This document shows positions 1-11,426 of a stretch of DNA of 64,000 nt, piece after piece. The stretch lies in the NCBI GenBank assembly GCA_035610365.1, contig CM069432.1, positions 76,946,520 to 77,010,519 on the forward strand, read 5' to 3'. The position numbers were made by a program, and so were the translations under genes. Source of the DNA: Aquatica leii. Taxonomy: Eukaryota > Arthropoda > Insecta > Coleoptera > Lampyridae. The notes beneath the pieces are model-generated. The model saw only the letters and a program-made list of their open reading frames with translations, had not been told where the DNA came from and made no database searches. Positions within the stretch are counted from its first letter, which is position 1. Each line of letters starts with the position of its first letter.

Positions 1-219
1 AACGGTTGTTTTTGTAGTATTTATCTTTTTCATTTATTTATTATAGTACAAGTACAAGTTGTTTATGATTGTTTTTAAAATATGCAGTTTTATTAAGTAT
101 AACCTACGAAACTAACCAACTAACCATTTCTAAAAAAAGGGGCGGCACAGCAAATAAATTGTTTCTTAAGATTATAATGAAGTACAAAATAAAAATATAC
201 AAAAACATTTATGAGAACT

Positions 220-1400
220 GCATTAATAGAAACATGATAACATAAACATATCAAAGATGTTTAAAAAAAACATCTTAGTATTTTGTAGCTGTCGATAAAT
301 GCCAAAAAACGTTTTAATTGTTCTTGAATTCAGAAAAGTAATTGATACCTAATTAATTAAACTTTTTTCGTTCATTTCCACATTTTGTACCAAATTAAGT
401 AATTTTTGTAATTTGAATGATTCGATTACTTAAACTGTCAATCATGCGAATTTCTGTTCTTATTGTAAAGCTTCTAAGCAGTTTATTAAAAATCATAACT
501 CTTTTATAAATCTGCACTGCATAGTATCCCAAGTAACAATTTTATATTTTATAACGTTTGAGAGAACGTTTACAAAACAAGATTTATAAAACACCTTTTG
601 TCCTAAGAACGTAACTAAAACCTTCTTACAGTAGCTATAAATGCAAAATGGGCACAAATTTATAAAACATATTTGTTTTTTGACGTGCTTTATAAACCCA
701 ACAAAACATTGTTATAGGATAGTTACGTAAACGTTATATATCAATTATAAAACAGTTTCATGAAAATTTTATTGTTGGTTGGCTCTTTATTACAATAGTT
801 TTGATGAAGTTACAAAACATTTTTGCAGTGTAAAGCAGCTTCAATAAAATCAAACAGTTATTAAGTACTACTTTTTGAAACTATTATTTACTTAAACTAA
901 AACTGATGGCTATTTTATAGAAAATGGCAACGTATAAAATTATATATTATTTACACGAAATTTAATGAGATAGATCTACACGGACGTCGTATTTTTTGAT
1001 TAAAAGAAAATTCTACAAGACATTAAAATTCTAGTGGTGTTGCAAATTAGGTAATTTAGTTTTTTGTAATTACTTTAAAATTAATTTTTTTAAAGCGTAT
1101 TTAATTGCAAGAAAGGTACTACTAAATACCAACGTTTTCAAACATAAGCTAAAATATTTATATTACAATACAAATTCTTTTTACTCTAAACGTTTTGTTG
1201 AAACTAATTCAATGGAATCCACACGGTTCTCAATAATTTTGTTTTCAAATTTTATAATTGCGGTGCAAGTAATTTTGTACAAGTCTTCTAAACTATGCTT
1301 TCATAAATCATTATCTTGTAGTGTATACTGTACAGTAAATTAGTCAAAAAGAATGCCCATCGTTACAAGATATATTATTTGTTAGTCGTAGAAAAAATTA
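220..1400 (+). repeat. Dispersed repeat family A, copy 1
   Basis: This stretch aligns by eye with 60590-61280 on the same strand. Shared landmarks are the block around 265-300 (aacatcttagtattttgtag, then gtcgataaatgcc), the block around 1120-1150 (actaaataccaacgttt), a segment around 1215-1235 (atccacacggttct) and the block at 1280-1320 (tacaagtcttctaaactatg). Copy 1 is longer because it carries an insertion at about 515-830. A shorter inverted copy lies near 54960-55175. No coding capacity is visible, so this is probably a non-autonomous mobile element or a decayed larger one; its ends are approximate. Confidence 0.6.
515..830. mobile_element. Candidate MITE nested in repeat A
   Basis: A segment of about 316 bp begins cactgca and ends tgcagtg, a 7-bp perfect terminal inverted repeat. 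Its interior repeats words such as ttataaaaca and aacgtt. It is absent from the related repeat copy at 60.6-61.3 kb, which suggests an insertion. I could not confirm a target duplication, so the ends are tentative. Confidence 0.35.
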
Positions 1401-1524
1401 ATTTTTTTATTTAAAAACCAAAAAATTTTTGATTTTAGGTTTGAAGAAACTTGATGCTTGTATCGGCTTTTTTAAGTTTCTTAGTAGGAATACTTCAAGT
1501 TTTAAATTTTCTATCATATTATCG

Positions 1525-1720
1525 TATATTGAAAAAAAATGAGCTGTTCTTGTTTCGTTTTGATCTTTTGTAACTTTTAGCTATTAAACGTTTAAATAAA
1601 TAACGATATTTATAATGTCGTAGCCCGCAATAAATAAATATCGTTATTTATTTAAGCGGTTAATAACTAAAAGTTACAAAACATCAAAACGAAAAATAAC
1701 TACTTATTTTTTTTATAATT
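1525..1720. repeat. Foldback (palindromic) element
   Basis: The left arm at about 1525-1613 and the right arm at about 1630-1720 are reverse complements over nearly 90 bp with few mismatches. For example, ttttgatcttttgtaactttt on the left is matched by aaaagttacaaaacatcaaaa on the right. The spacer is only about 16 bp. A palindrome this long with a short spacer is typical of a foldback-type MITE and would form a long hairpin if transcribed. Confidence 0.7.
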
Positions 1721-2529
1721 AATTACACTCACCGGCCTATTTCTACATTATCTGAAGTTTATATTGTTTATATGTGTAACTTGAGTTGAGAGATTTGTTT
1801 ATTGTCTGAATTTGACGGTTAAATATAAATTTATTTTAAAATCGGCGCTTTTTTGTTTATTCTTTATGATTATTTAATGTATAAAAAATATGCTACATAG
1901 AAGTGACTTAAGGAAAAGTAATCTCCGTATATAAAGTAGTATCGTAGCGGTTGGTTAATCACGACTTAGATTGGGTTTCTGTCGAAAAAGAGCATGTCTT
2001 TGATAAAGGAGTAATAACCGAGAACCAAAATGGAGATTGCTCGAAACCATAATTGATAATTACTATGTTGTTTCAAATTTTTCTATTGAAGATTTTGCAA
2101 TCACCGAAACGTTATCAAAATCTATCTTGTGACTTGTAGTAGAATGTATTTTTCGAACTACAAACTCGTCAAACTTTTGTGCACTTTAACTTTTCTTAGT
2201 CGCTATCCTGACCGCAATTATTATTCCTGGATTCTTGAAAATCAACTTTTACATTTAGGCCCGTTCTCCTAAAGACGTTCTACAACGTGCTAGTCTAGCG
2301 TGAATACGCTGACGGATTCAGCGAAACAGAAGAGAGTTAATTATTATATATAAAGAACTCTTATATCTTTATCTTGAGTTGGTCAACACTCTATCCCCGG
2401 TTAATTGGAATCTGAATTACTTATCAGCAGTCTTATACCACTCTACTATTAACTTTTTAAAAAGTTTTCTTTATTGAAATCCAAAATTACAACGTTTCAT
2501 CTACTACTGACGGTCGTCAATTTATCTAA

Positions 2530-3085
2530 TTTGATTTTCAGTTTAGAACAGAAATTGGTAAGGATTTGAATTTTGCTATTGTTCCCAAACGTATTTCTAA
2601 AGAAAACTTTTCTTGTACTATCGAGTCTTCCATAAGACGTGTTTTTGCCACATCTCAGATCCCATTCGTGTTTACAGTGACAAAATTTTTGAATCATTGT
2701 TAATACTATCTAATCTTCTATCTACAAACTAGCCAAATTTTTGTCCAACATTTGTTGCAAATTTACAGATAAAACCTTTCTCGCATCCTTAACTCTCAGC
2801 ATTTTATTCAATTATTAGAAACTATAAAACCCCAAGAATTTCTAGTGAGTTCTAAAATCACGTTACTTTTTACCAAAGTTCATATTAAAGATTTGCTTAT
2901 TATCAAACAGATTCTGCCACACGATGACAAGAATTTGAGTTTGGTTTCTCTTATTGATAAGTGTGTATCATCCACTTATTTCCAATTTGATAACAAATGT
3001 TTCTAACAAGTTTTAAGTGCTGCTATGGGTTATCCTCTATCGCCTGTAGTTGATGCCATGTATGACATTGCCGTATGATTGACGT
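2530..3085 (+). pseudogene. Penelope-like element reverse transcriptase relic
   Basis: Broken reading frames give a run of Penelope-like RT motifs in the right order. A block reading KDLNFAIVPKRIS lies near 2560-2600. A motif-A-like TLLFTKVHIKD lies near 2865-2900. SSTYFQFDNKCF followed by SAAMGYPLSPVVDAM lies near 2970-3060, where the family usually has ...STYFxFxGxFYKQ...AMGSPLSPVVA.... Stops and frameshifts interrupt it, and no catalytic YADD-type box or GIY-YIG domain follows. It is a dead 5'- and 3'-truncated piece. Related endonuclease pieces occur at 39.4-40.3 kb and near 50.7 kb. Confidence 0.7.
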
Positions 3086-3099
3086 TGAAGTTGCGGTTG

Positions 3100-6000
3100 G
3101 CAGTTGAATGTATGAACTGATATCTACGAACTAAAGATACATTAAAATTAGTCATAATTTGACTTTACTATTAAAAAATATAGTTTTGTGTTTAATAAAT
3201 GCAAAGTAAAGTTAGCGAGACAATACTAAAGTCAAGAGTTTGTCAACTTTAATTTAGAATGTTTATTTATTTTTATTAATAGTGTTTTACTGTGCAGTTT
3301 GTTAGTTTATTGGCGCATTTAGAATTATCAATATTTTATTTGCAATATTTTGAGTATTACGTCAATAGTCTTTTTAGATATTTGATATTTGCTTTGTAGC
3401 TATAATATATTAACAGTTTTAATTTTACTCTATTTTTCTTACATCCATTAGGAGTAAGTTACAATAGTGCCTTTTTCGTATTTTCATTTGTTATTTAAAA
3501 TATTTTTGTGATCTTTGCTGATCAGCTACCTAAAAGTTTTTGGGCATATGCTTTCTTACGGGCCTTATTTGCATTACAGTTTTTCGGGTCATTTTTTTTG
3601 GTTTTATTGCCATAATTCAAGTATTTATAAATACAAGTGTCGTTATTGATAAAAAAAAACAAAAAAACAAATGAATAAGTCTCCGAGTCATTTTTACGAT
3701 GTCAATCTAAGAGTCGCCAATTCCTAAGTGTTAACGGGTTACGCCCACGGTTTTAGTTAAAAAAATTTAGTGGTTTAAGTAAAATTAGTTAAGGAAACAA
3801 CAAATATGTTTTAAATGCTTTGACTAAATTAAGTAAAGTTTAATGTTTGTTTGCTGCGTTTTTAAGACTTTTGGCCTAACGAAAAATTCTTAAACACCCA
3901 CAATTTTGCGAATTTGCTTTTAAACAATTTTTATACTGCAACATCGCTTTTATTTAAAAGATTAATCTATTTTAGTTCTATTTTTCACTACTTCCTAAAT
4001 ACATATTATAGTATATCTAACCTATCTCCTTCTCTACTGAGCCCCAAAATTAAAAGTTTTATTAAAAATCATTTTTTAATTATAGTTGAAATTTGCTAGA
4101 CAATGATTGAGATGTATGCATAAAAATTAAATTCTAGTGTAAACACTAGCATTGGCAAGCGTTAAGAAAAATTTTAAATGTCTAAACGACATTAATCTCA
4201 AACATGTGTCCTAATTGTAAAAATGGTTACACAATCTAAAAAATTTTGAATTTTGTTCCAACTTTAATTTCTCTATATAAATAAGTTTAATAGAAATAAT
4301 AAAAACGTGTTTTTTTAATTATTGATCTTAAGAAATATTGAAAATAAACTCTAATGTAAACTGTAGAAAGGAAAAGGATCGTAAACCATCGCAGAGAGCG
4401 AGATTGATCAAACAACGAAATAAAGTTTAAATAATTTTAGTTCTACAGTAATTGATTTATTATTTAATTAAGTATATATAATCTTTTGGCAAAAAGTGAA
4501 AAAAAAAGATAAAATAAACCAATGCATAAACGTTTAGGTATCTATTCATTCATGATGAGTTCGGCTATCACTCAAGTTAGCACTACACTACCTATCGTTA
4601 CAACAAGAGTCACTCTGCGATCCCATTTTGACTGTTATTTTCCGCGTTGTATATGATGTATGACAGCAACGGAACACTAGAAACAGAACCATTATGATGG
4701 ATACAAAACTTTAAGTACGTTTTTGATTTGTTTTTGCTTTTAACTGTTATAGTAAGTTAATCGATGAAATGAAAATAATACCTGCTTCTTAAAAACTAAA
4801 TGATAAATGTTTAAACATTTTTTTAAATAAATCTAAAGATGTACTAAAGTTTCTTATAGAAAAACAAAAAACAGTACGGATACAAAATTTATTAAAGTAA
4901 AAACTATAAAATTAATATATGCAATGTTAGGATTTTTTTTTATAAAATACTACTAAAATATCAACGTAGGTATTTATGAGACTTTCATACCTAAACCTAA
5001 TATTTACCTAAATTAAATTAATAATAATGCCAATAATTTAGGAAACATTTTCAATGCTCAATGAACTCGCGTCTAATAATACTATATTTTTTTAAATATA
5101 CATAATAAAAAATTTCTATTTTTGTTATTAAAAATAAAATTTAATTTATTAGCAATTCTTGAAACTTATCTATCAGTAAAGCAAAAACAAAATAATTGTT
5201 ACTTATTTGTTGATAATTACGAGTATTTATAAAATAGAAAAGTTAAAACATTCTTTAACTTTGAATTCTAGTTTTTAAGTATTGACAAAAACATTCACTC
5301 AGCGCCAACGAGTGGCATATAACAAAACTAATACGTGTACACGGTTGCCGCAAGATGTCTCTATTGGTATCGTTGATCTATATGTTATTAATTTGATGCA
5401 GAACTGTAAATAATAATCTTGTGTATCAAGTATTTATTGCTTGAAGATCTTACTGTACCAAGAAATTGTCTTAATGCGTTTATGCCGTTTGCCTTTACAA
5501 ATTTATAAATAAAATCAAATATCTTGTTTTATAAAAAAAAATGTTTAATTAATTAATTAAGTCAAAAGAGAGGAATTTATTTAGTTCTATTTTCTGTGCA
5601 ACAAATTCAGATTTAAATTAAAAGTAGTGCAACTACTATACGCATTTTCCCACTTAGAAGAATTCGCCGTGTTATTACTTTCACAAACTTTCTCGTTTCG
5701 TGACTAATATTTATTAGCGCCATCTAAAGAAAAAAGTAATACTTGAAAGAAATTAAAAAAATTAAACTACTGCATTAAAAAGTGATATTGACAATGCAAA
5801 CGTGTCTTTTTCAATTTAATTGTAAAACGGTGTCCTCTAAAATACATTCCGCACCTTACCTTGATAGGTAAAAGTAGACATTCTTTTAATGTTAGTAAAA
5901 AGCTGTACGACCAGACTTACAGATGTAGTAGTTATTGCTAAAATAAATAATACAAACATGTTTATAAATCTACGTTTTTCGATATACAAAGTATTTTCGC

Positions 6001-7205
6001 GTGTTTCTAAATTATACTTCTAAAAGTTTTTGGGTAAGTTAATAAACAGATTATTTATTATTCACTTGAATAAATACATATATGTACCTACGTCGTAAAT
6101 TCTGTTAAATAACAAAAAGTATGTTTTTTTTAAATAATTTGTGTATAGACATACCTACATAGTTCGGTTTTGTTATTTTTCTTAATTGAGGTTATAAGTA
6201 CAAAGTTATACATGTTGAAGTAATTAAGTATTTCTATTTAAAAAAAAAAAACTAATAGTACAATATAGTAAACATAAAGTAAGTTTTGTAGATTTCGTTA
6301 TTTTTGTTTCAGCGACATTTAAAATATAAGCCGGTTTAAGTACAAACTTTGTGTACGCTTGTTAAATAAATAATTATGCGTTTCACGGGATAGGTACTTC
6401 CTTTTCATATAAGGACGTAGAAAATGTCAAACAATTTTAACTTCCTACTGTCTTTATTTTAAATTTTGTTTGTGTGTAAGTTCATTAACTATTAAAAAAT
6501 AACAAATACATATCTACCTATTTCTATTACATACATTTTAAATTTGTTTTAAAGTATTATTTTATAATACTATATTTATTAAATCCGGTTCCAAGAATTA
6601 AGATAAACAGAAATAGTTTTTAAGAATCGATAAGGTAAATATTGTAAACTTTAGGGTCAATAGGTACATAGAAATAAGTAAATCAAGAAAACACAACAAA
6701 CAATATAATTAATTTTTTTCTTTATTTGTTATCATAACTTTCTTTTTTTTATCGATATTTATTGTTTATTTTATTACATTAATTCTGTTTTGTAGCTACT
6801 TTTATTATCAAGATGCATACTAACATAAACAATTCCCATAACTTATCTTTAATCTTATTCATGTACTAACAGTCTACACTTTGTTGTACGATGTTTTAGT
6901 AATAGCATTATCATTTTTTTTGGTTTTTTATGCTTAACCTCAAACGCTTGTGTTTTCAATTGTTTTAAACTGTTTTCAAATAATAAAAGTGTTTTGTTTT
7001 TAAATTTCTTGTTTTTTATTTTATTTTTGTCATTCAAGCAGAATAATTTAATGATTTTCAGATATATTAGCGTTTTTTGTTTTTAATAGTTATTATTTAA
7101 GTTAAATTTTATTTATTTATTGCTTTAATTATGATTAATGTCTTTAGAAAACATAAACACTATAATATTTGAACAATGTGTAACATAAGATTAAAAAAAT
7201 CTAAA
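3100..7205. other. AT-rich noncoding stretch, nothing recognised
   Basis: I see only short chance ORFs, homopolymer runs and AT-rich sequence. No protein motif, RNA gene or clear repeat structure could be supported. Confidence 0.5.
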
Positions 7206-7212
7206 GTAGATA

Positions 7213-7784
7213 TAGTCCTTACAATTTAACTTTCGATGCACGTCATTAATGACGTAAAATTCATACCACTCTATTTATAGTAAAAATTAAATAAATACCG
7301 AATTGTCTTATGGAATTTTTTTTGTCAAGTTGTTGGTGTACTTACTACAGTTGCAGCGTTGTTGGCATCTGTCAAAATTAATTTCTGTTTTTTACGTCAA
7401 AGTGCTCATTGTTTTCTATAATTATTTTTGATACAAAACTGTACTATTTTGAGCTTGAACGAGATAATGGTGGTCCATTGATATCAGTAAATGCTGTGCG
7501 AGAGGTACCCTTTTACATAATATTTAAATTGTGGTAATACATACATATATTCTAAAGTTAGTTTTGTATCTACCGCGGTTGATAACAACTAGGTTCTTAG
7601 ATCTCATAAAAACGTAAGCGTAGTAAACCTGTTACGAATGTAGAAACTTTGAATGAAAACGTAATTCGCAATGTAATATACAGAATGTACGAAAACAGTA
7701 AGTTTACATAATACCGACAACATGGTTGAATAACTACGTCACTGACGTTAATGACGTGCATCAAAAGTTAAATTGCGAGGACTA
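7213..7784. mobile_element. MITE with ~45-bp terminal inverted repeats
   Basis: The left end (7213-7256) and the inverted right end (7740-7784) match over about 45 bp with a few differences. Both ends begin TAGTCCT and then read (C/T)(A/G)CAATTTAACTTT, with GATGCACGTCATTAA further in. TA dinucleotides flank both ends, which suits a TA target duplication. The 570-bp interior has no transposase. It is a non-autonomous DNA transposon; the TA target suggests mobilisation by a Tc1/mariner-type or similar transposase, which is inference. Confidence 0.7.
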
Positions 7785-7792
7785 TATCATAT

Positions 7793-8045
7793 CAAAACTA
7801 AAGAATGTTTGCGTAGAAACCAATTTTGTTTCGAATGTCATACATTATTCAACTGCAAAGCGTTTGCACTTTTCATACGGCGTTTAAGGTGTGCACATTA
7901 TCAAATTAAATATTAACCATTATATTAAGTTCACACATTGTTTGCCCCTGATGTTTTAAGTTAGAATTTATTTCGCATGACTATCAAATTTCGAATTTAT
8001 CCGACGCGCATCTCAGTGTCCTTTAGTTTTTAAATGATCTCTAAA
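7793..8045 (+). repeat. Dispersed repeat family B, copy 1
   Basis: This segment matches the reverse complement of 24640-24850. Shared words include aaaactaaagaat, accaattttgtt, gtttgcacttttcatacggc, cacattgttt and cgacgcgcatctcag. The copies differ by scattered substitutions and indels. It begins just after the MITE ending at 7784, so the MITE may have inserted at its edge. No coding capacity is seen. Confidence 0.65.
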
Positions 8046-9046
8046 TATGTTTCTAGCGATGAAACTAAACAAAAGCAAGTCGGTTGGTACTAGTTTCTGC
8101 GTGCAGCTTTTTTGTTTTTTTCGTAATGTTAAACAACTTAACTATGGTAATATAAGCTTTTAGATTTGACTAATCAGTAGTTGGAGACTAACAAAACTAG
8201 ATGGCGAGGACGGTACTTACAGTGGCGTACGATATACAATTACATTGGGCGCTTCTAATAACCACGCAAAATTCAAATAAGAACTGTATTCAAGTGAATT
8301 TTGCGCTCAAGGTCATTTAGCATGTACGCGTTCGTTTGGATCTGTTAGCATTTATGACTACTAAATAATCGTAGGTTTTAAGTGCACATAATTATTTTTT
8401 TACTTTCTAGCAACACAATTTTAAACCAAATTTCGCAAATGTTTCTAATAAATATTTTGAGAATATTTTTTTAGTTTTTAACCGATTGAGTTCAGGTTTT
8501 GTGCAGTGAATACCTTATTTAAATACTTACAAATATTGTTGGTATTAAGTTTTAATAAATTAACAACAGTTTTACTACTATAACCACAGTAGGTAAATGA
8601 TGGTAAAGTAGCTTATCCTCCTGTTTGTGAAGTTGTAATTAGTAACAGATCTATTACTAATTAGGTAAATGATGTTAAATCACAGTAATTGTTTTTATAA
8701 TATTGAAAAAAGTTTGGAGGGTAGTAAGCAAAAAGAAGGATCGCAGTTTTTGTATTATTTGTGATTTGCACTGTCGGTATTGTAAATATCAGAATAATTA
8801 TGACAACGTACAAAAAAAAATAACACATCTAAGTTATTTGCAACACTGTAGACGAGGAGAAAAAAAATGTATCTAGTGCACTTTTAATACAATTTAAAAC
8901 ATTTTGCTTAATACATTTATATTCATATCTTTATCAAGTAATCTCAGCTCTTGTGAATGTATCCATACATATTATAAATTTATAAATATAAATATGTACT
9001 TCTTTTGTATATAAATGTTATAGTAAGGAGTCAATAACCATGTAAA

Positions 9047-9600
9047 CCCCACTGCACCAAATGAACTTAATTGTTTTTTCTTAAATTTTCAATTGCCTCA
9101 TCGGATATATCTTGCTTCGATGCTCGATATGGCGTTTTTACTGAATACAGTTTATCTATAGTTTGTACAGTTTATTGAATGGCAGTTTTTGGTGCTGGCC
9201 AACTGCATGACTGATCAGTAACGGATAAATTATAGTGAGCAAACAACAGCAATGCAACTGCATGATGGCATGTAAACTGCTCACGTGGGCATGTACATTT
9301 AGTTTTAACAATGCATTTGTCGCCATCCAAGTAGACTTACAAATTCAGATACTAAAGAAACTGCTACCACAGCGGTGATTAAATAAAATTTGGCAAATTG
9401 ATTGTATACGATTCCGAAGTATATATTAAAAGTACTTAAATTAAATAATTTCTTTTTACATAGGTATATACCTCAACTTTATACGTTTTGTTTTTTATGC
9501 TTGCACGTACTGTACCACTTATAGTTTTCAACGTATTGTCATGATACATTTTCAGAACGTCGTCGGATTCTAAGGCATTTTCTTTGTATGTTATACAAAA
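9047..9600 (-). pseudogene. SWIM zinc-finger transposon-associated protein relic
   Basis: On the minus strand, 9330 to 9050 reads through CTCPREQFTCHHAVALLLFA, a CxC...CxH SWIM-type zinc-binding signature, followed by AHYNLSVTDQSCSWPAPK and then a stop. Upstream on the minus strand (about 9600-9470) a second block reads KTISGTVRASIKNKTYKVEV. It is separated by a possible intron with a gtatat donor and a ttgtaag acceptor. This order resembles the SWIM module of insect YqaJ-containing, transposon-derived proteins. In-frame stops and missing flanks make it a pseudogene or fragment. The assignment to the YqaJ/Mutator-like group is inference. Confidence 0.55.
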
Positions 9601-9619
9601 CAAAATTTTTGATATTTTT

Positions 9620-11400
9620 TTGTAAGTTTTTTAACTTGATTATTTGACAGAAATATGCAAAAAATTTATCAAATTAGTTTTTGAAATTTTCATAAGAGTT
9701 TAGTAAAATAATTAGATATATAATTATCCAAAATATTACATTTGAAACAAACAAATGTAAATGTACATCTGAGCAGTATATCCGTCATTTAAAACGTTTA
9801 ATCTTATGCAACAAAAGCAAATATTTTAAATCACATATTAAAAACTACTAACCTGTAGTAGTAAGATATTGTCTGTTAATTGTGAGAACATAAGTAAATA
9901 TTAGATAGCGTTATTGCGTAACAAGAGACCGTCTTATGAAATTAAGGTGGAATGTTAATAGTTGCCGATAATTCATGTATAAAAAAAAACAATTGTGTTG
10001 ATGTCTCACTAAAACATATATTTTTAGATGTACTTGGCAATCATTTATTAAAAGCGTAATATATCGTACGTTTCTTTTAATTGGTTTGCTAACGTGGAGT
10101 GAATAAAAATACATACATATGTCTAAGGTAACATTTTATAGACACGTATAAAATTTCATTTACAATATAAGTATTAAAGAAATAAAAACCAAATTGGTTT
10201 TCTTATTTTCTATTCATTCTACTTTTAGTTCAAAAACTTTGTTTGTCATTTTTTCTAGTTTTCTTTGTTTCACTAATAGATAGTTAGAAACTAAAAAAAA
10301 GTTTTTAATGATTTAATTGAAAAACATAATTTAAAATAATTTACACAGAAAACTAATTAAGTTCAAATTTAAAAGAGTACATACTCGAAAATACACTGAA
10401 AAATAAATACTGAACAAATTTATGGTAGACTGACTTAGAGAGGTAGTACTGCAGTATACACACCAGGAGATATTTTCTGTTTTGTTATTCATAAATGCAT
10501 TAAAAATTGTTAATGTTAACTTAAAAATGTGTTTTTTAATATTACATTTGAGAGTAAATTTTATTATAAATTAAAATAATATATTGGTATGTACAAAAAA
10601 AGGTATTAGATATTGCAAATTTCTTATTCGTAAAAAAAATTATAATGAAAACAATGATAAACAAACTACGAAAAAACTGCTAGGTGCATAAACAAATGTT
10701 TGTATTAGAAGCATTTGCTTTAGGTGTAACATTGCTTTTATTCCAACTTTATTTGTCGCTATTATTTCAAGTAATAATTTAAAAATTTCAACGTTTAGTA
10801 CGCCCTTAACAGCAAAAATTATCTACTTAAAAAACAAATAGTACTGAAACAAAAAACCACTTAAACATTATAATTTATATAATGTACTAAAAAATACTAA
10901 ACAGGGCACAGTAAAAAATGTGAGACGTAAATAATTTTAAACAAAAAAAAAAATTAAACTGTAAATATTTGTATCACTAGTAGAGAAATTGCTATTTTTC
11001 AAATTTGAGAATATTTGTAGACCGAAATGACTACGTTAACTGAACAAAAAAAAGTATTTTAGTTGTAGAATACCAGATTTCTAAAAAGCCGATCTTAAGT
11101 TATTTAGATACATACAGTACTTACAACTTTTTTTTTCTATTGTACTGTAAATATTGTTTTTTTAATTAAAACTTTTTAAATAGCGTTATTGGTTTATACT
11201 TAATCAACTCAAACTACTATCGTATTATGATTTTTTAAAATTTAGTTATTATACTATAAATTTTGCAATGAACTATCGCTGTATTTGTTCCAAAAGTAAT
11301 CCAGAACTACCGTAATTATAGTCAAAATTCTGTATAACGTTATTAAACTTGGTAATTTAAAGTATTTTAAACTATCATTCAGATTCAGTAAGTAATTGTC
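9620..11400. other. AT-rich region upstream of the LRR gene
   Basis: This holds no recognisable coding sequence. The first coding exon of the LRR gene is preceded by a tttcag acceptor at 11407-11412, so a 5' noncoding exon and the promoter must lie somewhere upstream. I could not locate them. Confidence 0.4.
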
Positions 11401-11426
11401 TTTTTATTTCAGATCTCAAAACAACA

